The notes: generated by a model from the letters alone, not told the origin. 8,452 bases of DNA from Alphaproteobacteria bacterium MarineAlpha6_Bin2 (GCA_002937815.1 PTKQ01000013.1:1-8452); one strand, 5' to 3'. Positions 1 through 8,201 are shown, counted from the first letter of the stretch. Program-made: numbers and translations.

Positions 1-3
1 TTT

Positions 4-34
4 AAAAAAATGGATAATGTAAAAAAATGGATAA
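4..34. repeat. 14-bp direct duplication spanning the infB start
   Basis: The 14 bases AAAAAAATGGATAA occur at 4-17 and again at 21-34, 17 bp apart. Each copy contains an ATG (at 10 and at 27). Only the second is in the frame of the IF-2 protein; the first opens a frame that stops after about 30 codons. It looks like a small tandem duplication at the gene start. No Shine-Dalgarno sequence is visible before either ATG. Confidence 0.7.
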
Positions 35-2069
35 AAAGAATAAGAGTTCAACAACGACAATTAAACAAACATTTTCATATGGAAAATCTAAAACTGTAAC
101 TGTTGAGATTATTAAAAAAAAGGATAGTTCCAATGAATATAATAAAATTAAAAATGATGAATCTAAAAAAGAATTTATTAAAGAGCCACACGAATCAAGA
201 AAAAAATTAACTATAGGAAAAAATTTTGTTAATAATTTTAAAAAAAATAAAGCACGTTATAAAAAACAAGAAAATTTTTTAGAAAAATCAAATCAAATAA
301 CTCAAAAAGTTATAAAGGAAGTTAAAATTCCAGAAGTTATATCTGTTCAAGAATTATCAAAAAGAATGGCAGAAAAATCTTCAAATGTTATGAAAGCATT
401 AATGAAAATGGGTGTTATGGTTACAATAAACCAAACCATTGATGCAGATACCGCTGAAATAATTGCTGGAGAATTTGGACATAAAGTTAAAAGAATCGAA
501 GATTCTGACTTGCTGATAAATATAAAGAAGGAAAAAGATAGAAATGAGGATTTAAAATCTCGTTCTCCAATTGTAACAATTATGGGACATGTTAATCATG
601 GAAAAACAACTTTGTTGGATGCCTTACGTTCAACAAACGTTGTTGCAAAAGAACAAGGGGGCATAACCCAACATATTGGGGCTTATAGAATCAAAACTAA
701 ATTAAATAAATTTATAACTTTTTTTGATACTCCAGGACATGAAGTATTTACTTCAATGCGTGCAAGAGGAACAAAAATTACAGATATTGTAATTTTAGTT
801 GTTGCTGCTGATGATGGAGTAAAAGAACAAACAGTAGAAGCGATTAATCATGCAAAGGCTGCTAAGGTTCCTATTATTGTATGTATTAACAAAATTGATT
901 CAAATAACGCTGATTCACAAAAAATTAAAAATCAATTAATGAAGCATGAAATTGTTGCAGAGGATATGGGTGGAGAGAACTTATTTGTAGAAATATCTGC
1001 AAAATTGAAAAAGAATTTAGATAAATTAGAAGAAACAATTCTTTTACAGGCAGAAATGCTAAATTTAAAAGCAAATCCAAAAAAGAAAGCTATTGGAACA
1101 ATAGTTGAATCTAAAATAGTTCAAGGAAAGGGTTCTACTGCAACAGTTTTAATTCAAGAAGGAACTTTAAAAATTGGAGATATATTTGTTGCAGGACCAG
1201 CATATGGAAAAATTAGAGCTATTACAGATGATAAGGGATTAAAAATACTTGATGCAGGACCATCTATCCCAGTTGAAATAATTGGGTTAACTGGCACTCC
1301 AATAGCAGGAGACGACTTTGTTGTCGTTGATGATGAAGCAAAAGCTAAAGAAATTGCAGATTTTAGACTGCGTTCAGTTAAAATGAAACAAACCAAATCT
1401 CTCACTAAGGAAAATTTAGAAAAGATGCTTGATGACAAATCAAATCTAAATATTAAAGAATTAGGTTTAATTTTAAAATCAGATGTACATGGATCATTAG
1501 AAGCAATAGTTAATGGTGTAGAAAAATTTAAAAACGATGAAATAAAATTAAAAATTATACATAAAGGTATAGGAGCAATTAATGAATCAGATATTGCTTT
1601 AGGGACTGCGTCAGAAAATACAATAGTTGTTGGTTTTAATGTTAAACCAAATAATTTGGCAAAAGACTTGGCAAAAAGAGATAATATAGATATTAAATTT
1701 TTTACAGTTATTTATGAATTATTAGATTATATAAAAGATACTATGAGTGGTCTATTAGTGCCTGATAAAAAAGAAGTGGTAAATGGAAAAGCTAAAATTA
1801 AAGAAATTTTTAAGATGTCTAAAATAGGTAAAATTGCAGGATGTGAGGTTATAGAAGGTAAAATAAAAAAAAATGCTAATATTAGATTACTTAGGGACGA
1901 TCAAATAATTTATGAGGGAAAATTGAATAGTTTAAAGAAAGTTAAAGAAGAAATAGCAGAAGTAAAAAAAGGAAATGATTGTGGTATAGTATTAGATAAT
2001 TTTCAAGATATAAAACAAAACGATATTATAGAGTCTTACATCATAGAAGAACAAAAAAGATCTCTGTAA
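27..2069 (+). CDS. infB: Translation initiation factor IF-2
   Basis: IF-2 is the GTPase that brings fMet-tRNA to the 30S subunit and promotes 50S joining in the cytoplasm. Domains in order: a Lys-rich low-complexity N-terminus (about 1-95), an IF2_N-type segment (about 100-155, starting [10 protein letters not shown]), the G domain (about 180-345), a beta-barrel domain II (about 353-440), domain III (about 455-565) and the fMet-tRNA-binding C-terminal domain (about 585-680). G motifs seen: GHVNHGKT at 187-194, GGITQHIG at 211-218, DTPGH at 234-238, NKID at 288-291 and SAK at 324-326. At 680 residues it is short for IF-2 (E. coli about 890); the loss is in the N-terminal region. The first G motif has Asn190 where the family normally has Asp (GHVDHGKT), which is odd. 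The start is the ATG at 27; an ATG at 10 is out of frame and no Shine-Dalgarno is visible. It is followed 20 bp later by rbfA, the usual partner. The identification is secure; the N-terminal start is slightly less so. Confidence 0.98.
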   Translation: MDKKNKSSTTTIKQTFSYGKSKTVTVEIIKKKDSSNEYNKIKNDESKKEFIKEPHESRKKLTIGKNFVNNFKKNKARYKKQENFLEKSNQITQKVIKEVKIPEVISVQELSKRMAEKSSNVMKALMKMGVMVTINQTIDADTAEIIAGEFGHKVKRIEDSDLLINIKKEKDRNEDLKSRSPIVTIMGHVNHGKTTLLDALRSTNVVAKEQGGITQHIGAYRIKTKLNKFITFFDTPGHEVFTSMRARGTKITDIVILVVAADDGVKEQTVEAINHAKAAKVPIIVCINKIDSNNADSQKIKNQLMKHEIVAEDMGGENLFVEISAKLKKNLDKLEETILLQAEMLNLKANPKKKAIGTIVESKIVQGKGSTATVLIQEGTLKIGDIFVAGPAYGKIRAITDDKGLKILDAGPSIPVEIIGLTGTPIAGDDFVVVDDEAKAKEIADFRLRSVKMKQTKSLTKENLEKMLDDKSNLNIKELGLILKSDVHGSLEAIVNGVEKFKNDEIKLKIIHKGIGAINESDIALGTASENTIVVGFNVKPNNLAKDLAKRDNIDIKFFTVIYELLDYIKDTMSGLLVPDKKEVVNGKAKIKEIFKMSKIGKIAGCEVIEGKIKKNANIRLLRDDQIIYEGKLNSLKKVKEEIAEVKKGNDCGIVLDNFQDIKQNDIIESYIIEEQKRSL

Positions 2070-2073
2070 TTAT

Positions 2074-2078
2074 AAGGA
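2074..2078 (+). promoter_or_regulatory. Shine-Dalgarno-like site for rbfA
   Basis: AAGGA lies 11 bases before the TTG start at 2090, in the 20-bp gap after infB. It is one of very few recognisable ribosome-binding sequences in this window and supports the non-ATG start chosen for rbfA. The spacing is slightly long. Confidence 0.5.
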
Positions 2079-2089
2079 ATCAAATTCAA

Positions 2090-2452
2090 TTGAAAAGAAC
2101 ATTAAAATCCCAAAGACAACTAAGGATAGGTGAACAGATAAAACAGTTGATTTCAGAAGTTATCACCCTTGGAGATTTTAGAAGTTCTGAATTACGTAGT
2201 GGTTTAATTACAGTTATAGAAGCTAGTATTAGTCCAGATTTAAAAAATGCTAGGGTTTTCGTAATATCGCAAAATAAAAAAAATATTGCAAAATATTTAA
2301 ATAAAGAGAGATTTATTTTTCAGAATCAAATTGCAAAAAAATTAAAATTAAGGCACGTGCCAAAAATTACTTTCCAATTAGATAAAACTTTTGATTATGC
2401 CGATAAAATTGAGAAACTTTTAAAAGATCCAAAGGTTATTAAGGATTTATAA
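2090..2452 (+). CDS. rbfA: 30S ribosome-binding factor A (RbfA)
   Basis: RbfA is a small KH-fold protein that binds the immature 30S subunit and helps finish the 5' end of 16S rRNA; it is needed for growth in the cold in other bacteria. The 120-residue product has the family's usual length and signatures: an N-terminal RQLRIGEQIKQLIS segment (about 9-22), a central DLKNARVFVIS strand (about 51-61) and a C-terminal RHVPKITFQLDKTFDYADKI stretch (about 92-111). The start is a TTG at 2090. There is no early ATG in frame, the TTG start gives the expected family N-terminus, and an AAGGA sits 11 bases upstream. It lies 20 bp after infB and 14 bp before truB, so it is very probably co-transcribed with both. 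Nothing appears truncated. Confidence 0.95.
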   Translation: MKRTLKSQRQLRIGEQIKQLISEVITLGDFRSSELRSGLITVIEASISPDLKNARVFVISQNKKNIAKYLNKERFIFQNQIAKKLKLRHVPKITFQLDKTFDYADKIEKLLKDPKVIKDL

Positions 2453-2466
2453 AATATTTTAATAAG

Positions 2467-3207
2467 ATGATGAAATCTTTAGATGGCTGGTTAATTATAA
2501 ATAAAGACATTGGAGTCACTTCAAGACATATTGTTAACATAATAAAAAAAACTTTAAATGTAAAAAAAGTGGGCCATGCGGGAACACTAGATCCAGCAGC
2601 AAGCGGGATCTTAGTTATTGCAGTAGGAAAAGCAACAAAATCTATTGAATATATAATGAATGGTAACAAAAAATATAAGTTTTCAGTTAAATGGGGAACA
2701 ACAACAGATAGTCATGATATAGATGGAAAAGTTGTATCATTTTCGAAAAAAAAACCAAATATTTGTGAAATAAAAAATATTTTAAACGATTTTAAAGGTG
2801 AAATTTTACAAAAACCTCCAAGATTTTCAGCAATTAAAGTAAATGGAAAAAGAGCATATGATTTAGCGAGAGAAGGAAAAAAATTTTTATTGAAAAGTAG
2901 AAAAGTTTATTTAAAAACAATTAAATTGATTGATAATATTAATGATTATAATAAGAAAAATTTAAGTAATTTTGAGATTGAATGTGGAAAGGGATTTTAC
3001 GTAAGAGCATTAGTTAGAGACATTTGTAAAAAGCTAAATGTTGATGGTCATGTAGTAAAACTAAAGAGAATAGAATCAAAGCCTTTTAAAATTGAAAACT
3101 CTGTAACTATTGATAATTTTTTATATTTATATAAAAAGAATGATTGGAAAAATTTATTTTTGCCTATATATTCTGTTTTAAATAAAATTAAATATGTTGA
3201 AAAATAA
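2467..3207 (+). CDS. truB: tRNA pseudouridine(55) synthase TruB
   Basis: TruB isomerises uridine 55 in the T-loop of tRNAs to pseudouridine. The catalytic motif GHAGTLDP is at 36-43, with Asp42 as the expected nucleophile (equivalent to E. coli Asp48). The GKATK segment (54-58), the KKY motif with Tyr70 and the RALVRDI helix (180-186) match the family core. At 246 residues it is shorter than typical proteobacterial TruB (about 300), because little remains C-terminal to the catalytic domain; an RNA-binding PUA-like tail is absent or reduced. The start is the ATG at 2467; a second ATG follows at once at 2470 and would remove only one residue. Its last 14 bases overlap rpsO, which implies translational coupling. 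An A9 run at 2746-2754 is read through in frame without disturbing the protein. Confidence 0.96.
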   Translation: MMKSLDGWLIINKDIGVTSRHIVNIIKKTLNVKKVGHAGTLDPAASGILVIAVGKATKSIEYIMNGNKKYKFSVKWGTTTDSHDIDGKVVSFSKKKPNICEIKNILNDFKGEILQKPPRFSAIKVNGKRAYDLAREGKKFLLKSRKVYLKTIKLIDNINDYNKKNLSNFEIECGKGFYVRALVRDICKKLNVDGHVVKLKRIESKPFKIENSVTIDNFLYLYKKNDWKNLFLPIYSVLNKIKYVEK

Positions 3208-3463
3208 TAAAGTAAAAAAAAAGATTATTGTTGAATATCAAAGACAATCTAAAGACACAGGGTCATCAGAAGTACAAGTTGCACTTTTAACGAATAGAAT
3301 AAGTTATTTAACAGAACATTTTAAAAAAAATAAAAAAGATAATCATTCTAAAATTGGTATGGTAAAATTAATAAGTAGAAGAAAAAATTTGTTATCATAT
3401 TTAAAAAAAGAAAATCTAAAGAAGTATGAAGAGATTATAAAAAAACTCAATTTGAGAAAATAA
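3194..3463 (+). CDS. rpsO: 30S ribosomal protein S15
   Basis: S15 binds the central domain of 16S rRNA early in 30S assembly and contributes to a subunit bridge. The product is 89 residues, exactly the usual bacterial length. It contains the family core [15 protein letters not shown] (about 22-36) and [20 protein letters not shown] (about 51-70), with the basic C-terminus LNLRK. The start is an ATG at 3194 inside the end of truB, giving a 14-bp overlap; no Shine-Dalgarno is visible, so translation probably depends on ribosomes finishing truB. pnp begins 8 bp after the stop. That gap is too short to hold the kind of rpsO-pnp intergenic hairpin and processing site known in E. coli. An A9 run at 3214-3222 near the start is read through in frame. 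Confidence 0.97.
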   Translation: MLKNNKVKKKIIVEYQRQSKDTGSSEVQVALLTNRISYLTEHFKKNKKDNHSKIGMVKLISRRKNLLSYLKKENLKKYEEIIKKLNLRK

Positions 3464-3471
3464 GCAAAACT

Positions 3472-5595
3472 GTGTTTAATATTTTAAAAAAAGAAATTAA
3501 TTGGGGTGGAAAAAAATTAACACTCGAAACTGGTAGAATTGCAAGGCAGGCAAATGGAGCAGTTCTTGTTACATATGGGGAGACCTCTGTATTATGCACG
3601 GTTGTCCTTTCGAAAAAGCCTAAAGAAGATGTCGATTTTTTACCTTTAACTGTAAGTTATCAGGAAAAAACATTTGCAGCTGGAAAAATTCCAGGAGGCT
3701 TTTTTAAAAGAGAGGCTAGACCATCCGAAAAAGAGACATTAATTTCAAGATTAATTGATAGACCTATAAGACCATTATTTCCAGATAATTATTTTAATGA
3801 AATTCAAATAATTTGTACTTTATTAAATCTTGATAAATCAACAAGTCCTGATGTGGTGGCATTTATAGGAGCATCAGCTGCTTTAGCTCTTGCAGGGGCC
3901 CCTGTTGAATCAACTGTAGCAGCCGCTAAAGTAGGATATTCTAGCAAAAAATTTATTTTAAATCCTTCTAAAGAAGATCTAAAAGAATCTGATTTAGATT
4001 TAATAGTAGCTGGAACAAAGGATGGGGTATTGATGGTTGAATCGGAAGTTAAAGAGTTATCTGAAAAAGAAATGTTGGATGCTGTAATGTTTGCACATAA
4101 AGAATTTCAAAATGTTATAAAATTTATTGATACATTTGTTAAAGAAAGAAAAATCGTACCAATTGAATATAAAAATGAAAATACCGATAATCTTTTAAAT
4201 GATTTATATAAAAAAATACAAACAAATTATCAATCAAAATTTAAAGAAGCATATAAAGAAAAAGATAAATCCCTTAGATCAGATAAATTAGAAGATATCA
4301 GAAATAATATTCTTGAAGAATTAATAACCGATGAAGATCAAGAAATTACTGAAAATTTTGTTTCTACTGCAACAAAAAAAGTAGAAAAAGAGTTAGTTAG
4401 ATCTGATATTTTAACTTCAGGCAAAAGAATTGATGGAAGGGATACAAAAACAGTAAGGCCAATTAAAGCAGAAGTTGGAATTTTATCAAAAGTTCACGGA
4501 AGCGCTCTTTTTACAAGAGGCGAAACGCAAGCATTAGTTGTCACAACGTTAGGAACTACACAAGATGAACAAATAATTGATGATTTAGAAGGTGAATTTA
4601 AAGAAAGTTTTTTACTACACTATAACTTTCCTCCTTATTCTGTAGGCGAAGCCAGCATGCTTAGGCCTCCAGGTAGAAGGGAAATTGGACACGGAAAGTT
4701 AGCGTGGAGAGCTATAAAACCATTTCTACCAACTAAAGAAAAATTTCCTTACACTATACGAGTGGTCTCAGAAATAACAGAATCAAATGGATCTTCATCA
4801 ATGGCCACAGTTTGTGGAACCTCATTGTCCTTGATGGATGCAGGAGTACCGCTTGCAAAACCTATTGCGGGTATTGCAATGGGGTTAATTAAAGAAAAAG
4901 ATAAATATGCAATTTTGTCAGATATTTTGGGAGATGAGGACAATTTAGGAGATATGGATTTTAAAGTTGCTGGTACAAAGGATGGAATTACTGCTCTTCA
5001 AATGGATATTAAAATTACGAGTATTACAAAAGAGATAATGGAAAAAGCTTTAGGACAGGCTCTAGACGGGAGAATCAAAATACTGTCTGAAATGGATAAA
5101 GGTATTTCCTCATCTAGGGATGAATTAAATAAAAATGCACCGAAAATACATATTATTAAAATAAATCCTTCAAAAATTAAAGATGTTATAGGTTCAGGAG
5201 GGAAAGTAATTAAAGGAATCACCGAGGAAACTGGAGCAAGAATTGATATTGAAGATGATGGAACAATAAAAATCTCGTGTTCTGATCCAGAGGGAGGAAA
5301 ATTGGCGTTAGAAAAAATAGAAGATATAACAGTAGAACCAGAAATAGGTGAAATTTATACAGGAAGGGTTGTAAAAACAATGGATTTTGGAGCCTTTGTA
5401 AATTTTAAGGGCACACAAGATGGTTTAGTTCATATTTCTGAATTGACTAATAGACGCGTTAACAGAACAACTGACATAGTAAAAGTAGGAGATAAAGTTA
5501 AAGTAAAGGTTGTAGGGTTTGATAACAGAGGTAAAATTAAATTAAGCATGAAAGAAGTAAAACAAACTAGAGAAAGAGATTTTAATAGAGCTTAA
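3472..5595 (+). CDS. pnp: Polynucleotide phosphorylase (polyribonucleotide nucleotidyltransferase)
   Basis: PNPase degrades RNA 3'-to-5' by phosphorolysis, releasing nucleoside diphosphates, and can add 3' tails in reverse; it works as a trimer. Domains in order: first RNase PH-like domain (about 10-145), an all-helical linker (about 215-310), second RNase PH-like domain (about 317-550, starting GKRIDGRD), a KH domain (about 560-615, with GSGG at 574-577) and an S1 domain (about 626-697). FFKR is at 77-80. The catalytic acidic cluster of the second core is intact, with Asp488 and Asp494 matching E. coli Asp486 and Asp492. The 707-residue length is normal. The tail after S1 is only about 10 residues. 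The start is a GTG at 3472; it gives the expected N-terminus ([13 protein letters not shown], the GTG read as Met) and no better codon is near. The gene sits 8 bp after rpsO and 3 bp before fabA, so it links the RNA block to the lipid block. Confidence 0.97.
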   Translation: MFNILKKEINWGGKKLTLETGRIARQANGAVLVTYGETSVLCTVVLSKKPKEDVDFLPLTVSYQEKTFAAGKIPGGFFKREARPSEKETLISRLIDRPIRPLFPDNYFNEIQIICTLLNLDKSTSPDVVAFIGASAALALAGAPVESTVAAAKVGYSSKKFILNPSKEDLKESDLDLIVAGTKDGVLMVESEVKELSEKEMLDAVMFAHKEFQNVIKFIDTFVKERKIVPIEYKNENTDNLLNDLYKKIQTNYQSKFKEAYKEKDKSLRSDKLEDIRNNILEELITDEDQEITENFVSTATKKVEKELVRSDILTSGKRIDGRDTKTVRPIKAEVGILSKVHGSALFTRGETQALVVTTLGTTQDEQIIDDLEGEFKESFLLHYNFPPYSVGEASMLRPPGRREIGHGKLAWRAIKPFLPTKEKFPYTIRVVSEITESNGSSSMATVCGTSLSLMDAGVPLAKPIAGIAMGLIKEKDKYAILSDILGDEDNLGDMDFKVAGTKDGITALQMDIKITSITKEIMEKALGQALDGRIKILSEMDKGISSSRDELNKNAPKIHIIKINPSKIKDVIGSGGKVIKGITEETGARIDIEDDGTIKISCSDPEGGKLALEKIEDITVEPEIGEIYTGRVVKTMDFGAFVNFKGTQDGLVHISELTNRRVNRTTDIVKVGDKVKVKVVGFDNRGKIKLSMKEVKQTRERDFNRA

Positions 5596-5598
5596 ATA

Positions 5599-6108
5599 AT
5601 GGTAGGTAAAAATAGTTTTAGTTATAAAGATTTGTTAGAATGTGCCAGAGGAAAATTATTTGGTGAGGGAAATGCCAAATTACCTATGCCGCCAATGTTA
5701 ATGATGGATAGAATCTTAAAAATTACTAAAAACGGTGGGATTTATAATAAAGGCCAAATTGTTGCCGAATTAGATATAAAACCAAAATTATGGTTTTTTG
5801 AATGTCACTTTAAAAAAGATCCTGTAATGCCAGGCTGCTTAGGATTAGATGCTTTATGGCAATTAGTTGGTTTTTTTCTTGGATGGTTAGGAGCACCAGG
5901 CAAAGGAAGAGCGTTAGGTGTCGGCGAAGTTAAATTTTCTGGAGAAGTTTTAAAATTTGCAAAAAAAGTACGATATCAACTTGATATAAAAAGGGTAATT
6001 ATAAAAAAATTAGCTTTAGCAGTAGCAGATGGCGTTATGTCTGTGGATGGAAAACAAATTTATATTGCTAAAGATCTAAAAGTAGGTCTTTTTCAATCAA
6101 AAAAATAA
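5599..6108 (+). CDS. fabA: 3-hydroxydecanoyl-ACP dehydratase/isomerase FabA
   Basis: FabA dehydrates 3-hydroxyacyl-ACP and isomerises trans-2-decenoyl-ACP to cis-3-decenoyl-ACP, the branch point to unsaturated fatty acids in type II synthesis. The 169-residue product is full length. Catalytic His70 (in FFECHF) and Asp84 (in LGLDALWQ) are present at the positions known in E. coli FabA, and the [20 protein letters not shown] and [15 protein letters not shown] blocks are those that set FabA apart from FabZ. The start is the ATG at 5599, only 3 bp after the pnp stop and with no Shine-Dalgarno, so translation is probably coupled to pnp. It is followed 13 bp later by the FabB/FabI gene, matching the biochemical need for FabA and FabB together. 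No damage or unusual residues were seen. Confidence 0.97.
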   Translation: MVGKNSFSYKDLLECARGKLFGEGNAKLPMPPMLMMDRILKITKNGGIYNKGQIVAELDIKPKLWFFECHFKKDPVMPGCLGLDALWQLVGFFLGWLGAPGKGRALGVGEVKFSGEVLKFAKKVRYQLDIKRVIIKKLALAVADGVMSVDGKQIYIAKDLKVGLFQSKK

Positions 6109-6121
6109 ATAGGTTCTTAAT

Positions 6122-8170
6122 TTGAAAAGAGTTGTAGTAACTGGAATTGGTATCGTTTCATGTATTGGCAACACTTTAGAAGAAGTTATTAATTCTTTAT
6201 ATAATGCCAAATCGGGAATTTCATTTAGCGATGAATATAAAAAGCTAGGTTTTAGAAGCCATGTTTTTGGGAAACCTAATATTAATTTAGAAGAAAAAAT
6301 TGATCGAAAAGCATTGAGATTTATGGGAAATGGCGCTGCATATAATCATATTGCTATGGATGATGCCATTAGAGATGCAAAACTTTCTGAAAACGAAGTA
6401 TCTAATATTGAAACTGGAATAATTATGGGCTCAGGAGGGCCATCTACAAAAAATATTGTTCAAGCAGCAGAGACTGTAAAAACAAAAGGTGCAAAAAAAG
6501 TAAGCCCATTTATGGTTCCAAGAGCCATGAGTAGCACTAATTCTGCTACACTGGCTACATATTTTAAAATAAAAGGAATTAATTATTCTATAAGCTCAGC
6601 GTGTTCAACGAGCGCACATTGTATTGGAAATGCTTATGAACTTATACAATTAGGTAAACAAAAAAAAATTTTTGCAGGAGGTGGAGAAGAGCTTGATTGG
6701 ACCTTATCAGTTTTGTTTGATGCTATGGGTGCGCTTTCATCAAAATATAATTTAAATCCAGAAAAAGCATCACGCGCGTATGATAAAGATAGAGATGGTT
6801 TTATTATTTCAGGCGGTGCAGGAGTCTTAGTTTTAGAGGATTTGGAAACCGCATTAAAGCGTAGAGCAAAAATTTATGCAGAAATAATTGGTTATGGCGC
6901 TAATTCTGATGGATATGATATGGTTCAACCATCTGGTGAGGGAGCAGTAAGATGTATGAAACAAGCAATAAATAATTTAGATAATAAAATTGATTATATT
7001 AATACACACGGAACTAGTACCCAAATCGGGGATCTAAAAGAAATTGAAGCCATGAAAACATTATTTAAAGATGAAATGCCTCTCTTTAGTTCTACCAAAT
7101 CACTTACAGGGCATTCATTAGGAGGAACAGGCGTTCAAGAGGCAATTTATTCTATATTGATGATGAATAATAATTTTATTTGCAAATCAGCCAATATTGA
7201 TAATTTGGATTCCGAAGTTGAAAGATTACCAATTGTATTAGAAACAAAAAAAGATTTTAAATTTAATACAATACTAAGTAATAGTTTTGGTTTTGGGGGC
7301 ACAAATGCCTCTTTAGTTTTTGAAAAATTTGATGAAAAAAAAACAAGTTCTTTAAATCAAGAATCTTCATTTAAAACTCAAAAAAATATTTTTGAAGGAA
7401 AAAAAGGATTGGTTTTTGGAGTGGCAAATGATCATTCGTGCGCATGGGGAATAACTGAAGGTTTATTGAATAATGGGGCAGAACTTTGTTTAACTTTTCA
7501 AAATGATACTTTAAAAACAAGAGTTGAAAATCTGTCTAAACCACGTGGGGTTGATAAAATAATAAAATGTGATGTTTCTAATGGCAAAGATTTAGAGAAA
7601 TTATATATAAAGTTAAAAAAAGATTGGGGATCATTGGACTTCATCGTTCATTCCATTGCATATTCAGATAAAAAAGAATTAGCAGGAGATTATATTAATA
7701 CTTCACAAAACAATTTTTTAAACACTCTAATGGTTTCTTGTTATTCATTTACAGAAATTGCTAAAAAGTTTTTACCTATGATAAATCCTGGCGGATCACT
7801 ACTTACACTGACTTATTTTGGATCGCAAAAAGTTGTTCCAAATTATAATGCTATGGGGGTAGCTAAAGCTGCTCTTGAAGCAAGTGTAAAATATCTTGCT
7901 GTCGATTTGGGTGATAATAATATCAGAGTCAACGCTATTTCTTTAGGCCCTATGAGGACACTTTCTGGAGCCGCAATCAAAGATGCTAGATATATATATA
8001 ATTGGTCTTTAAAAAATAGTCCTTTAAATAAAAGTATTTCTTTTAAAGATTTACAAGGGGCTAGTAATTATTTATTAAGTAATCAATCAAGCGGAGTAAC
8101 TGGTGAAATACATTATGTTGATAATGGATATAATTTAATAGGAATGATAAAGCCACCTAAAATATCTTGA
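6122..8170 (+). CDS. fabB-fabI: Fused 3-oxoacyl-ACP synthase I (FabB) and enoyl-ACP reductase (FabI)
   Basis: One 682-residue frame contains two whole enzymes. Residues 1 to about 404 are FabB, the condensing enzyme that elongates cis-3-decenoyl-ACP and other acyl-ACPs. The Cys-His-His set is present (Cys161 in SSACSTSAH, His296 in NTHGTST, His331 in STKSLTGHS, with Lys326), and the domain ends with the family's [12 protein letters not shown]. Residues about 405-424 are a polar linker. Residues about 425-682 are FabI, the NAD(P)H-dependent reductase of the cycle: cofactor loop [11 protein letters not shown] at 433-443, Tyr565, Tyr575 and Lys582 spaced as E. coli Tyr146, Tyr156 and Lys163, and an LGPMRTLSG loop. 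The start is a TTG at 6122 with a weak AGG upstream; it gives the standard [12 protein letters not shown] opening. Separate fabB and fabI genes are the norm, so the fusion is unusual. No ATG, GTG or TTG lies in frame between the domains. The fusion depends on a nine-A run at 7335-7343; one base more or less would split it. Domain identities are secure; whether one polypeptide is made is less so. Confidence 0.9.
   Translation: MKRVVVTGIGIVSCIGNTLEEVINSLYNAKSGISFSDEYKKLGFRSHVFGKPNINLEEKIDRKALRFMGNGAAYNHIAMDDAIRDAKLSENEVSNIETGIIMGSGGPSTKNIVQAAETVKTKGAKKVSPFMVPRAMSSTNSATLATYFKIKGINYSISSACSTSAHCIGNAYELIQLGKQKKIFAGGGEELDWTLSVLFDAMGALSSKYNLNPEKASRAYDKDRDGFIISGGAGVLVLEDLETALKRRAKIYAEIIGYGANSDGYDMVQPSGEGAVRCMKQAINNLDNKIDYINTHGTSTQIGDLKEIEAMKTLFKDEMPLFSSTKSLTGHSLGGTGVQEAIYSILMMNNNFICKSANIDNLDSEVERLPIVLETKKDFKFNTILSNSFGFGGTNASLVFEKFDEKKTSSLNQESSFKTQKNIFEGKKGLVFGVANDHSCAWGITEGLLNNGAELCLTFQNDTLKTRVENLSKPRGVDKIIKCDVSNGKDLEKLYIKLKKDWGSLDFIVHSIAYSDKKELAGDYINTSQNNFLNTLMVSCYSFTEIAKKFLPMINPGGSLLTLTYFGSQKVVPNYNAMGVAKAALEASVKYLAVDLGDNNIRVNAISLGPMRTLSGAAIKDARYIYNWSLKNSPLNKSISFKDLQGASNYLLSNQSSGVTGEIHYVDNGYNLIGMIKPPKIS
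7335..7343 (+). other. A9 homopolymer at the FabB/FabI junction (possible slippage or error site)
   Basis: Nine consecutive A's follow GATG at 7331-7334, within the first linker codons (residues 405-408). Read as nine A's, the frame runs from FabB into FabI. With ten, FabB would stop at TAA 7372-7374 (about 417 residues), and the ATG at 7332-7334 would come into frame with FabI, giving a separate FabI of about 279 residues. With eight, FabB would stop at TAA 7353-7355 (about 410 residues). Runs of this length are known sites of polymerase slippage in AT-rich bacteria. The run and the outcomes are read directly; any slippage is inference. Confidence 0.6.
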
Positions 8171-8175
8171 AAATA

Positions 8176-8193
8176 AGTATTTAAATAGATACT
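8176..8193. promoter_or_regulatory. Imperfect palindrome upstream of the Irr-like gene (candidate operator)
   Basis: The 18 bases AGTATTTAAATAGATACT match their own reverse complement at 14 of 18 positions, with perfect 5-base outer arms (8176-8180 and 8189-8193). The site lies in the 31-bp gap between FabB/FabI and the Irr-like gene, ending 8 bp before its ATG. A dyad here could be an autoregulatory site, since Fur-family proteins bind such repeats. It does not clearly match the published Irr (iron control element) or Fur box, and chance dyads are common in AT-rich DNA. No convincing -35/-10 pair was found. Confidence 0.25.
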
Positions 8194-8201
8194 CTATATA
8201 T

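Noticed and set aside
1..22. Possible tail of an upstream gene (frame 2, stop TAA at 20-22; frame 3, stop TAA at 3-5)
   Set aside because: A gene such as nusA or ylxR would be expected upstream of infB, but at most six codons are visible in either frame, too few to support a call.
1154..1438. 94-codon open frame on the minus strand inside infB
   Set aside because: It lies wholly within the strongly supported IF-2 gene, on the opposite strand, with Ser/Ile/Phe-rich sequence typical of a reversed coding region and no recognisable domain.
2352..2361. Perfect 10-bp palindrome GGCACGTGCC within rbfA
   Set aside because: It encodes the conserved RHVP segment of RbfA; a chance palindrome is the simplest explanation.
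2439..2669. 76-codon open frame on the minus strand across the rbfA/truB junction
   Set aside because: It covers the truB start and catalytic motif; it shows no family resemblance and its hydrophobic look comes from reading the AT-rich complement.
3893..3904. Perfect 12-bp GC-rich palindrome CAGGGGCCCCTG within pnp
   Set aside because: It stands out in AT-rich DNA, but it encodes part of the conserved LALAGAPVE stretch of PNPase and has no loop or T-tract that would make it a terminator. It could be a restriction-like or structural site, but nothing supports that.
4749..5222. Two minus-strand open frames (64 and 74 codons) inside pnp
   Set aside because: Both are antisense to the conserved second catalytic core and KH domain of PNPase and show no independent coding signal.
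8167..8200. Promoter for the Irr-like gene (TTGAAA at 8167-8172, TATATA at 8195-8200)
   Set aside because: The spacing is 22 bp, too long for a sigma-70 promoter, and the -10-like box abuts the start codon. AT-rich sequence gives many such false matches.
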